A DNA stretch of 26,109 bases, taken from positions 106,425 to 132,533 of the forward strand of contig BFEA01000596.1 in assembly GCA_003427395.1 (NCBI GenBank). The letters run 5' to 3'. The translations under genes and the position numbers were made by a program. Each line of letters starts with the position of its first letter. Position 1 is the stretch's first letter. This DNA comes from Chara braunii (Eukaryota > Streptophyta > Charophyceae > Charales > Characeae). The notes under the pieces were generated by a model that was not told the origin of the DNA, ran no database searches, and saw only the letters and a program-made list of their open reading frames with translations. Of the stretch, positions 1 through 7,704 are shown piece by piece.

Positions 1-73
1 CTCAGTGCAGGAGGGAAGGCCGACCGATCCACCAACCAACCAACCAGACACACTTTCCAATATGCCAAAAGTG

Positions 74-75
<2 letters not shown>

Positions 76-109
<34 letters not shown>
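76..109. repeat. (GA)n microsatellite
   Basis: A nearly pure run of GA dinucleotides. In translation it gives only an Arg-Glu repeat, so the open frame across it is not evidence of a gene. It is one of several GA tracts in the first 5 kb. Confidence 0.95.
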
Positions 110-112
<3 letters not shown>

Positions 113-188
113 ACCTTCTTGGCTGTCGGCGTTGTCAACGAGCGTCACTGGAGCGGTGAGAGTCCCGACGGCTGCTGCTCACAGTGGT

Positions 189-272
189 GGCTCCAAGCAG
201 TGGTTTCGCTCGAGATGGCTGCAAGCAGTGGCTTCGGCGGCGATGGATCCAGGCAGTGGCTTCAAATAGAGG
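189..272. repeat. Degenerate 28-bp tandem repeat, three units
   Basis: Three units begin at 189, 217 and 245 with GGCTCC, GGCTGC and GGATCC. Each carries an AGCAGTGGYTTC-like core (AGGCAGTGGCTTC in the third), giving a 28-bp period. The unit length is not a multiple of three, so it is not a peptide repeat. The rest of 1-567 shows nothing I recognise apart from the GA tract at 76-109 and a T-run near 450-460. Confidence 0.7.
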
Positions 273-567
273 AGGTACTCGTGAAGCTGGCAGCAGTGGC
301 TGGCGGGAGTTTCGAAAAGGCCGACTTCAAAATCGAACCGCCAACCTCCTGTGTCCGGTTGGGTCCGGCAGGCCGAAACGAAACTGAAAAATCGGGCCAG
401 TATTTTTTAGGGGGCGCCCAGGACCCGGAAAATGTCCTGGGCAACCCCCTTTTTTTTTTTGAATTTCTGACCACGGGCCCTGTTCCAGACAATTCCGACG
501 GGACACCGGACCAGTACATTTTGCTACGGACTGTCTGGAAGCCCATCCGGACGTCCGGTCGGTAGCC

Positions 568-1244
568 ATGAGAAAAAGACCAAAAACAAATAAAATCGAC
601 GGCCTGCAAGTCCTCAGCACTCAGCTGCCGAGCCATCTTGCCATGGCGAGATTGAGGAGGAGAGATTGGGAGAATGTTGTTGTGGCCATCATGGCCATAA
701 CAGGCAGGATGGCAGAAGACGCCATGGCCATGGTGGACATTGCCCTAGGTTCCCCCACAAGGACTCTGCTCGCTGTTGGCCCTGCCACAGACGCATGCCT
801 GGCTGTGGGGTGTGAAGATGAGGATGATGGTGGGCCTGGCAGGCACAGCCTCATGTGGTTGTGGCCTGCCATTGTCAACATAATCTCCTCCCGTGAGCAT
901 CGCCAAGGTGGTGGGTGATGCGATGGAGTGGTGGCGTTTGGAAGGACATACTTCCTGAAGACGACGCGGAGATCGACCATTACATCAGTCTTCTCCGAGT
1001 GTGCCGCTCCACGTTTGACCGGCTGCTGCAGAAGGTCGGTCCACTGCTGGAGAAGCAGGTGACAAGGTTTCGTTTGCCTTTGCCACCAGCGAAGAAGTTG
1101 GAGTATAAGCGTAAAGCAGCAGTGGTTGACACATCCACTGTTGTTGGGCCCTCGCCCACTGCACAGAGAGCGAGGTGCCACACGTGCAAGGAGATGGCTG
1201 TCCGCCTACACGATTGGAGAGTCAGATGGTACAAATGCACATGA
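568..1244 (+). pseudogene. PIF/Harbinger transposase N-terminal fragment, frameshifted
   Basis: This is a remnant of a Harbinger-type (DDE_Tnp_4, HARBI1-like) transposase, the enzyme that moves PIF/Harbinger DNA transposons. The first segment (568-918) includes MARLRRRDWENVVVAIMA, a plausible basic N-terminus. The second, in another frame from 915, contains LPEDDAEIDHYISLLRVC followed by RSTFDRLLQKVGPLLEKQ and TRFRLPLPPAKKLEY. That is the helical region that precedes the catalytic domain in this family. Near 925-945 the other frame reads MEWWRLE, so a small indel separates the two halves. After LEY the expected family continuation (a Trp-containing helix before the DDE core) is replaced by unrelated sequence, so all catalytic Asp/Glu residues are missing. 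It is a dead 5' fragment. The family call is fairly secure; the exact N-terminus is not. Confidence 0.75.
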
Positions 1245-1388
1245 CAACTGAAATCTTGTCCTATCCCACATCGTTCTAGAATGACTTAAACAAGGAGATG
1301 CAGTCTTTCGTTCCGTCCAGGACAGTCCCTCCCCTGCCTGTGAAGCCTTCGTCTGGCTTCACGTGAGGCGCATAGGCTGAATTGCATC

Positions 1389-1625
1389 AATGAGAGAGAG
1401 AGAGAGAGAGATAGAGAGAGTCACAATGGGAGAGATTGAGAAAAAGAGATACAACGGATCTCGTTGTTTATGTTTGTTGGGACAACGCCATCATCGATGG
1501 ACTGAAGGGACAGTATTTCACGTAAAGATCCATCGAAAGTCGTATCACTTCTATCTTTCATTTACTTTAGAAGCAGAAAATCTATGTTTATCATTTTCAA
1601 CATTTTCTCGCCTGCCTCGGGGTGA
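1389..1625 (+). repeat. GA-headed dispersed repeat, copy 1
   Basis: A short GA tract is followed by about 200 bp that recurs at 3120-3355. Shared blocks are the ATCATCGATGGA segment, GAAGGGACAGTATTTCACG (copy 2: GAAGGGACTGTATTTCACG) and TTTTCAACATTTTCTCGCCT. Both copies have the GA tract at the same end, so the tract belongs to the repeat. Stop-free frames across it differ between the copies and I do not call a protein. Confidence 0.8.
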
Positions 1626-1639
1626 AATCAGACTGCGCT

Positions 1640-2490
1640 CCAAACTTGCTTGTAAAATGCACACACGCGGACTGATGGGAAAACCAAACTCTTTCAACTC
1701 AGAATCACCAATGAACTTGTACTTGAACTCGATCCAAGTCAACTGTACAACTTGCGGCTATGGCCGCCAAACACTATATCCACCACCAGCCTCACTCTCC
1801 CTCTTGCACACATGTACGAGGATCCACCCTGAATGTGCACGCTACACATACACACACACTCTGTCCACTCTGTCTGTGCCAGCAGATGGGCAGCTATAGC
1901 CGCCGTCATCATCTTCCTCCTCCTCGCTATGGCCGTTGTCGTCTTTTTCCTGGTCACCTATGGCCGTTGTCTTCCTCACGGCCCACTTCAACTACGGGCA
2001 CCTACAAACCTCAACACACAAGTCACCAAAGCAGTGACTCCGCATGGCTCCCAGGCGAATGAATAAATGACTGGCCGCTGCCTCTTTATTTATAGTAGCC
2101 CACAGGTGGCCTGACCCTGCCCTAAACCTCGTAGGCCTGGCAGGCCCAAAATGCGTGGACCTTCTGGGCCAAAACGCATGGGCTGTTGGGCCCCAAAACA
2201 TGTGTTCCGGACCCCTCTCTAAACCATGTGGGCCCTTCCCTTCCAACCACGTGCAGCCCCTACTCTCGTACCTGCTGACTGAACTGGCCTACAGAGACCG
2301 GCCGTTTTCTAGAACTCACAGACCTACGGACTGACTCTTAGCCCCAGTAGACTCAGGTAGAGCCTTCCAGAACGGACTTTCCTGGAACGACTAGTAACAA
2401 ACTTAACTACTAACCTACAGACCTAGGGATCGAGTCCACCTACCTGACCTACAGCCTAACCGATGACGCAGAATAGGTCACGGGATTGGA
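1640..2490. other. No gene recognised
   Basis: Short open frames occur on both strands here, but none resembles a known protein or shows a paired copy elsewhere in the window. Around 2100-2250 there are irregular GGGCC-containing repeats (variants of GGCCCAAAA, CATGTGGGCCC). I see nothing else. Confidence 0.6.
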
Positions 2491-2950
2491 AGGTATGGAC
2501 TTTTCCTCACTCCGAAGTGGCTTTGAAGAGCAACGACGAATGAACCATTGATTGGGAACCCATAGGGATGAGCATTTGATTGGAAAGCCAATCACCAATA
2601 CTATCGGCTTACCTTCTCACACAAAGACTTTGAATGAGAATAGTAAATCAGCCTTCCATAGGTAACGATGAATGAGCCATTGAGAGAGAAAAAGGGAAGA
2701 GCATTTCATTGGGAAGCCAATCAGGAATACAATTGGTTGCCTTTCTGGCAAAGACCCTTTGAATGATAATAGTAAATCAGCCTTCCATATATCATGGCGA
2801 ATGCACCTTTCATTGGAAAGCCGATCACCCTAGCCGACCGGTCAAGAGTAACACAAAGCCTTCGAATGAAAAAAAAACGAAGCAGTCTGTCATCGGAGAG
2901 AGCCAATGAGCGGATGATTGAAAAGGCAATCACCCTGTTTTATTGATTGG
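2490..2950. repeat. Degenerate tandem repeat with ATTGG...CCAAT core, about 129-bp period
   Basis: The phrase TAGTAAATCAGCCTTCCATA starts at 2641 and 2770, giving a 129-bp period. The self-complementary core GATTGGAAAGCCAATC or variants recurs near 2548, 2577, 2706, 2810 and 2917. Related cores occur again at 4672-4770, on the far side of the tRNA-like block. The remaining bases to about 3119 hold no recognisable gene. Confidence 0.7.
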
Positions 2951-3118
2951 AACGGCTACAGGGCCTTTGGTTGGAGAGAATCACCCTTGACCACACATAG
3001 GGCAGGGCGTTATAAGCTTGTTTACATATGAAACATCGGTGTACCGGGAAATCGAAAGGGCATCACTAGGGTGATCGCCTTTCCTTGTTACACATGCTCT
3101 TTGAAATGAAAGGGAATG

Positions 3119-3119
<1 letters not shown>

Positions 3120-3200
<81 letters not shown>

Positions 3201-3355
3201 GGACCGCGTTATTTGTGTTCGTAGGGACACAATCATCATCGATGGATTGAAGGGACTGTATTTCACGAAAAGGTCCGCCAAAGCCTTTCGTTTTTGTTTA
3301 TTTGACGAAAATCTACCTTTATCAATTTCAACATTTTCTCGCCTGCCTTCGGTGC
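3120..3355 (+). repeat. GA-headed dispersed repeat, copy 2, with long (GA)n tract
   Basis: A GA tract of about 77 bp (3120-3196) is followed by the same ~160-bp body seen in copy 1 (1389-1625), ending in TTTTCTCGCCTGCC. Directly after it is a (GT)n run (3354-3374). The GA tract is far longer than in copy 1, consistent with microsatellite growth after dispersal. Confidence 0.8.
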
Positions 3356-3419
3356 GTGTGTGTGTGTGTGTGTGCGTCTGTAGAAAAACGGACTACTTTC
3401 TTGACTTTAATTAACAGCA

Positions 3420-3806
3420 AAATAACAACAATTATGTTTGAATTTCAACGTTGTTATTTGTTTTTTTGATGGTTGGAAGTTTTTCAAAGGTATGAAAAGT
3501 TGGAGGACTTTGTACCATCCATTCAAGTGTAGTTGAATTTGGCTCAACTGCCCAAGGCGCTTGCAGAGCGCGCACTTCACTGGTTAAAGTGAGATAAACA
3601 ACCACAAAAAAAACTAAAAAATTCCTACAACAAAAAGATAAGGGCCAAAACTACTCAGTGCATTCCATCTGGCATCTACTGACTTGATTTGACATATGGC
3701 TAAACTTCTTTCTGAAAAAAAACGCTCCACAAAATGGAAGTTTCATTTTGGGTTTTAGCTGAAGTGACAAGAGTCACATGAAACCCATGAATAAAATTTC
3801 GAAATG
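3420..3806. other. AT-rich interval without a gene
   Basis: A-rich and T-rich sequence with no open frame that looks coding. At 3560-3600 the sequence can form a hairpin around TTCACTGGTTAAAGTGAG, but no D-arm or T-arm fits around it, so I do not call a tRNA. Confidence 0.6.
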
Positions 3807-3934
3807 ATTTTTTATTTCTGGGAATAAGCGTAACAAATTCATTTTAATGGTTAAATGAATAAATTTTTTGTGTCTTTTGACAGGGTAGTTATGAAAAGAG
3901 ATCATTGTGACAAGTTTTTCCAAAAAATTGTACA

Positions 3935-4007
3935 TGGGGCGTAGTTCAAGTGGTAGAACGCATGTTTTGCAAGTACAAAGTTATCGCTTGAAGTTCGATC
4001 GTCTCCA
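3935..4007 (+). tRNA. tRNA-Ala(UGC)-like sequence, copy 1, probably a pseudogene
   Basis: An A-box-like TAGTTCAAGTGGTAGAACG, a TTTTGCAA anticodon loop (anticodon TGC) and a T-arm with TTCGATC resemble eukaryotic tRNA-Ala. The acceptor strands 3935-3941 and 4000-4006 form six of seven pairs, counting G-T wobbles. The anticodon stem is damaged (about two mismatches) and the T-stem is poor. It is likely a decayed copy or a tRNA-derived repeat head rather than a working gene. Confidence 0.5.
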
Positions 4008-4019
4008 ATTTCCCCGTGA

Positions 4020-4038
4020 GCCCACGTAGCTTAGGTGC
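4020..4038 (+). pseudogene. Truncated Thr-like tRNA (5' part only)
   Basis: GCCCACGTAGCTTAGGTG matches the acceptor strand and D-arm start of the complete Thr-like sequence at 4253, then stops at a run of T residues. It lies at the same distance after the first Ala-like copy, as expected from the duplication. Confidence 0.5.
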
Positions 4039-4168
4039 TTTTTTAATTTTTGGGAATGAGCGTAACAAATTCGTTTTAATGGTTAAATGAATAGAATTTT
4101 TGTGTCTTTTGACAGGATAGTTATGAAAAGAGATCATTGTGACAAGTTTTTCCAAAAAAAATTGTACA

Positions 4169-4240
4169 TGGGCCGTAGTTCAAGAGGTAGAACGCATGTT
4201 TTGCAAGTATGAAGTTATCGTTCAAGTCCGATCGTCTCCA
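4169..4240 (+). tRNA. tRNA-Ala(UGC)-like sequence, copy 2
   Basis: This has the same layout as copy 1. Its anticodon stem is better paired (CATGT with GTATG, counting wobbles) around the TTTGCAA loop. The acceptor has five of seven pairs, and the T-arm appears to lack one G. It is followed by ATTTTC, a possible weak Pol III stop. The copy is decayed or marginal. Confidence 0.5.
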
Positions 4241-4252
4241 ATTTTCCCGTGA

Positions 4253-4326
4253 GCCCACGTACCTCTGGTGGTAGAGCATTCCCTTGGTAAGGGGAAAGGC
4301 CTCCGGTTCAAGTCCGGTCGTAGGCT
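4253..4326 (+). tRNA. tRNA-Thr(GGU)-like sequence
   Basis: The acceptor strands GCCCACG and CGTAGGC pair with one C-A mismatch. T8-A9 are present. The D-arm is CCTC / GAGC with one C-C mismatch, and its loop is TGGTGGTA. The anticodon stem TTCCC / GGGGA surrounds loop TTGGTAA (anticodon GGT, threonine). The T-arm is TCCGG-TTCAAGT-CCGGT, with four of five pairs. GGTTCAAGTCC is a good B-box. The GGU anticodon and overall shape are more like organellar or bacterial tRNA-Thr than cytosolic plant tRNA-Thr, so an organelle-derived insertion is possible. The variable loop is one base longer than usual. No clear Pol III terminator follows. Confidence 0.6.
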
Positions 4327-4339
4327 CCGTCTCAAGTTC

Positions 4340-4630
4340 AAAAAGTGTGAGTGTGTGTGTAAGTGTGTGACAAAAAAGGTGTGTGTGTGTGTGACAAAAA
4401 AGGTGTGTGTGTGTATGTGTGTGCCTGTGTTGTCGTATTCGCCGTGTGTCTGCGAAGCATGACTGTGCCAGACTGTTTCAGCAGACTTTCACTAACTCAT
4501 GTGTGTGTTGTCATATTCGCTATACACACAAAAAAAGCATGGTTGTGCCAGACTCATCAGGAGGTTGACTCATGTGTGTGTGTGTGTGTGTAAAAAAGGG
4601 TGGGTTGGTGTGTGTGTGTGTGTGTGACAA
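4340..4630. repeat. GT-rich microsatellite region
   Basis: Several (GT)n runs occur, with repeated GTGTGTGACAAAAAAGG units near 4362-4405 and longer GT runs near 4575-4628. The sequence between them (4430-4570) contains a loose duplication around GTTGTCATATTCGC / GTTGTCGTATTCGC. The open frames here are low-complexity artefacts. Confidence 0.85.
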
Positions 4631-4639
4631 AGGGAACCA

Positions 4640-4800
4640 TGTGTTGTAGCTTTGAAGGGGAACGGCGAATGAATCATTGATTGGAAAAAGGGAAGAGCCT
4701 TTGATTGCAAAACAAATCACCCAGACAACCAACATTCCTTGTTACACACATCCATTGATTGGGAAGCAATCGGTACGAGCATTTGACTGCACCAAACTTT
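4640..4800. repeat. Second block of the ATTGG-core repeat
   Basis: CTTTGAAGGGGAACGGCGAA with CATTGATTGG and CATTGATTGGGAAG matches the 2490-2950 repeat units (compare CTTTGAAGAGCAACGACGAA at 2521). The family therefore flanks the tRNA-like region on both sides. Confidence 0.65.
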
Positions 4801-4936
4801 CGCAGGGGGCCATGATAGGGGAGGGTTGGATGAATGGTTACTAGGGGGACGGAGTCGTTTTGTGATGGTTCTTGGAGATAACATGAGAGAGAGAAGGAGA
4901 GATCATGTTCTGTGGGTATTTGTGATGGCACTCCAT

Positions 4937-4939
<3 letters not shown>

Positions 4940-5002
<63 letters not shown>
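4940..5002. repeat. (GA)n microsatellite
   Basis: An uninterrupted GA run of about 60 bp. A shorter GAGAGAGAAGGAGAGA stretch precedes it near 4886. No body of the GA-headed dispersed repeat follows it. Confidence 0.95.
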
Positions 5003-5004
<2 letters not shown>

Positions 5005-5293
5005 CCCAGAACTTTTATAAAAAGGGATATTGGCAAACAAAACGTCAGTGATACATTAAAAGATGTAGTCTTTCCTTTGGAGTCCCAAGCTGACGTGTGC
5101 AGGGAATCGACAACCACACGGGAATGATCTACAATAACAAAAACGATCCTTGTTTAGAAAAGGGCCGCATAAACAGCAATGAAGTACAAAGCATGGTGAC
5201 AATCGACAACCAGACACGGCAACCACTACACGCATGTCGCTCGCTCGACAAACGACCATTAGATCGGTAAGAGCGCAAAGTATAGGGTGCGCA

Positions 5294-5970
5294 CTAATCC
5301 AAATTTGTACACTGCGATTCGCTCGAATGAGAACAACTTCGCGGGGAACGCAAACTACGAATAGCGTCAACAAGGACCATATAACCCTTCTCGACCGTTT
5401 CCCCCATGATGGACGCCACTCTTACACATGCAGCGATATTCTTGTCCACTGTCTCTCTGTGCACCTCCACATGTTGCCTTGCCAACTCACGCGCAACGTC
5501 ACACAACATCTTCGCGCACTCTCGATCAGATCGTGTCACTCAGGGATAGCCTTGATGCTAGTCTCGTGGGTGTTGCTTGCTGCTCTCTTGCGTTTGCCCA
5601 GTGTCGCGTCGAAGGCGACGTTTTGCGAGCCTCCTGCAACACCCCCTGATAATCCCGCCCCCGCCCCCACGCTAACGCCCTCTGCCTCGGCATGTTAGTC
5701 TCCCCTCTCCTGACCATCTTCACGTCGTTCATGTGTCGTTCCTGTTCCTTGTCGGGATCCCTCATTTGCGACAAGTTTAAAATGACGGAAATCCCTCAGC
5801 CTGCGGTAGAAGTCCAAGACTTCATAGGACTTCCCCTTGCACTGCTCTTCATCACAATTGAAACCTTTCTCCCGCATGCAATCTTCCACCATCTTCCAAA
5901 AACCTGCTTTCGCACGTTGTCCGAGGGCGCGGTGTCCCGGCCCTCCGTTGAGTACCCAATGCCTGCTCAA
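5294..5970 (-). pseudogene. Myb/SANT-like transposon-associated protein, frameshifted
   Basis: The minus strand encodes GFWKMVEDCMREKG, then EEQCKGKSYEVLDFYRRLRD (codons near 5900-5800). This fits the second and third helices of a trihelix/Myb-SANT-like DNA-binding domain, the kind carried by the accessory protein of PIF/Harbinger transposons. The expected first helix with its leading Trp is not seen. A charged linker follows in a second frame (about 5774-5526). A third frame (5539-5294) gives a helical C-terminus, CAKMLCDVARELARQHVEV and CVRVASIMGETVEKGYM, that could form a coiled coil. Reading all three frames requires two frameshifts or unseen introns. The SANT-like part begins at about 5913, where the giant inverted repeat ends, so the 5' end of this gene may have been cut by that junction. 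The family call is moderate. Confidence 0.55.
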
Positions 5971-6170
5971 GGACCGCTACTTACCCGTTACTGGCTTGGG
6001 AACCTGGGTGTCGCATGGACCAGTCCTGTTGGTGTCTACCCCAGCGGAAGGGGAGAGATGCACCGTTGGGTTCTCTCCGGACCACGCAGGCTTAGCGCAC
6101 TGCTGTATAGGGGTACTACCGGCCTGTGGTCGCTTTGGGACAGGAAGGCAGAGAAGATCGACGTGGTTTT
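5945..6170. repeat. Outermost paired segment of the left arm
   Basis: Matches the reverse complement of 22775-22990. Shared phrases include TGGACCAGTCC, TCCACGCAGG / ACCACGCAGG, CTGCTGTA and ACCGGCCTGTG. Translations can be matched in part (AWTSPVGV here, MWTSPGGV in the mirror). I cannot tell whether this is coding, and no family is recognised. Confidence 0.65.
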
Positions 6171-6399
6171 CCTCCGCATGTCGAAGTGTCTCTAGCTAAA
6201 GCTATAGGTTACATGCGTAAAGTTGCTGTCACTATTGATCGGAAAGGAATTGAACAAGGGAAAGGGAAGAAAAATAAAAAGCGGAAGAAAGCCGTGTGTC
6301 AGGTCTGCGGCGACTCTGCGCGCTGATCAGGACTCCTAGCTTGACTGGGACGATCTGGCGACTTTTGATCGTAGTGATGTTGTAATTCCTTTCCTTCTA

Positions 6400-6790
6400 C
6401 CTTGTTCTTATATTATTCTCGTTAGTTTTACTGGTTACTTTTCAAGCCTTCTTCCCCTTCTGGCTCCGCTGTCACTTCGCGAGGGGAGGGGGGCACTAGC
6501 GGTTCGTTTTTGAACCATGATAGTAGATGGGCGGTCTAAGCTGGCTGACCCTCCGCGTTTCACTTTAGTACTGATTCGGCTGGTTGAGCTCAGCACCGTA
6601 GGACCCCAAAGGAGGGGCGACCCGCGGCCGCTTCGGTAGGAGGTTTATCACCTCCCGCGGAAGGTCATAAGCCCCCTCCTTGCCATCGGACACCGGTACC
6701 CATTGGGGGTAGGTCAGCTGTAAGTTTTGAAGGGAAGGAAACTCCAGTCGACATCCCGTTATGGGACCACTGCGTAAAATCTGCGGCCAT
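6400..6790. repeat. Conserved non-coding block of the left arm
   Basis: The reverse complement matches 21775-22090. The best part is TGTCCGATGGCAAGGAGG, then GGGCTTATGACC, CTCCTACCGA and GCGGCCGCGGGTC. Upstream of this, TGGTCCCATAACGG is shared. A small hairpin GGTTC-GTTTTT-GAACC sits at 6501-6516, and the mirror copy has a comparable TTCGAAATTCGAA. Reading frames in the two copies do not agree, so I treat the block as non-coding. It could be a promoter or terminal control region of the element. Confidence 0.7.
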
Positions 6791-6991
6791 TTCACGTCAG
6801 AGGCGAGATGGCTAGTAGCCGATAGCTAGAACCGGCGTTGTGACCATTGGTGCTCTGCTTCGCACCCTCCCTTCTCTGTTTATTTGCAATTATTTGATTA
6901 ACTAAAGAATTATAGAATATTAAAATACAGAGTTTCGAAAGTTATTCGAACCTCTCGTTCAGAAAATGGGGATCGCGGTAGGAAGCGACTC

Positions 6992-6998
6992 TATAAAA
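6992..6998 (+). promoter_or_regulatory. Candidate TATA box upstream of protein A
   Basis: TATAAAA lies about 210 bases before the proposed ATG at 7203, in the context CTATAAAAAGAGAGAG. The right-arm counterpart (21598-21604, minus) reads TATGAAA in an otherwise similar context (CTATGAAAGGGAGAG). The position is conserved but the right copy is mutated. No experimental support. Confidence 0.45.
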
Positions 6999-7202
6999 AG
7001 AGAGAGAGGCGAGTCTTTGGTTGTGGGTGCATAAGCGACTTTTTGTGTCGTGTACTGGTGAACTGAGGCGTGACAGCTAAGTGGCGAGGAGAGTGTGCGG
7101 TAGTTTCATCTGCATGCACGTGCTAGCGCTTTGAGTGCTAGACTCTGGCTATTCTGAAACTGCTCGGTATTGGTGTGCAACCCAATCGAGGGAGATGTGA
7201 CT

Positions 7203-7704
7203 ATGGTTCGGAGCAGTGGGTTGTACGGCTATAGGCCAAGGTGCCTCCAATCTCTTTGGAAGTGGGAGCAGATGTTAGGAGAAGGGCCTACCGTGACGGC
7301 CATTCTAGACTACAGCTACGGCAGGCAGGAGGCGAAACTGAGGGTAAACGTAGAAGGGGGAAAAGAAGATGAGATCAGGGTAGACCAGAGGCTGCAGTTA
7401 GCAATCACGGAGGCCAGAGACCGCGCTGAGAGGAGGTGTAGAAGAGATGGGGTCACCGACGAAATCAAGGTGACTATTTCGTACCTCGAGGCAGAGACCT
7501 CTACAGATACCGTAGAGCGAGAGCAGGAACATCTGGACCACCAAGGTCGAGAGCGACGCCAACGACCTGAACGCAGAGACCCGGTCCTGGCATGGACTGG
7601 ACCGGTGGCGACGGGACCACCCGCCGGCTGAGCCTGTGGAGAGTGGCCCTGAGGCCAGCTCACAACAGCGGGCAAATAGGCAACAAGGGCGCAAGAGAGA
7701 CTAA
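7203..7704 (+). pseudogene. Unrecognised protein A, left-arm copy, one frameshift
   Basis: I do not recognise this family. It is called coding because the mirror copy at 20992-21456 shows protein-level similarity. Both begin near a Met (MVRSSG here) and share YRPRC / YRPGC, GEGP, then VEGGKEDE / IEGGREKE, DQRLQ and the fully identical EARDRAERRCRRDGVT. The C-terminus is acidic and hydrophilic (QEHLDHQGRERRQRPERRD). The open frame stops at 7631. The next frame continues with PVESGPEASS, which matches the mirror protein's PVEKGPEASS, and stops at 7704. A one-base shift therefore separates the ends. The full protein would be roughly 165 residues, with no signal peptide or membrane segment. A TATA-like box lies upstream. 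The start at 7203 is chosen because similarity begins just after it. Confidence 0.6.

Larger units (their letters stand above)
3807..4262 (+). repeat. 232-bp tandem duplication carrying tRNA-like sequences
   Basis: Two copies (about 3807-4037 and 4039-4262) align over their whole length. GGGAATAAGCG at 3820 matches GGGAATGAGCG at 4052, and both copies continue through TGTGTCTTTTGACAGG, AAAAGAGATCATTGTGACAA, an Ala-like tRNA and GAGCCCACGTA. They differ by scattered substitutions and small indels. The second copy runs on into a complete Thr-like tRNA; the first breaks off inside it. Confidence 0.9.

Noticed and set aside
5-565. A 186-codon plus-strand open frame
   Set aside because: It runs through the GA microsatellite and a 28-bp tandem repeat, has no recognisable motif and conflicts with an equally open minus-strand frame.
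2490-2950. A CRISPR-like array
   Set aside because: The units are ~129 bp, degenerate and without regular spacers, and the window is eukaryotic in character.
3066-3414. Open frames on both strands around 3.1-3.4 kb
   Set aside because: They are Arg-Glu or Ser-Leu runs produced by the GA tract.
3558-3600. A possible tRNA around TTCACTGGTTAAAGTGAG
   Set aside because: Only an anticodon-like hairpin is present; no D-arm, T-arm or acceptor pairing could be found.
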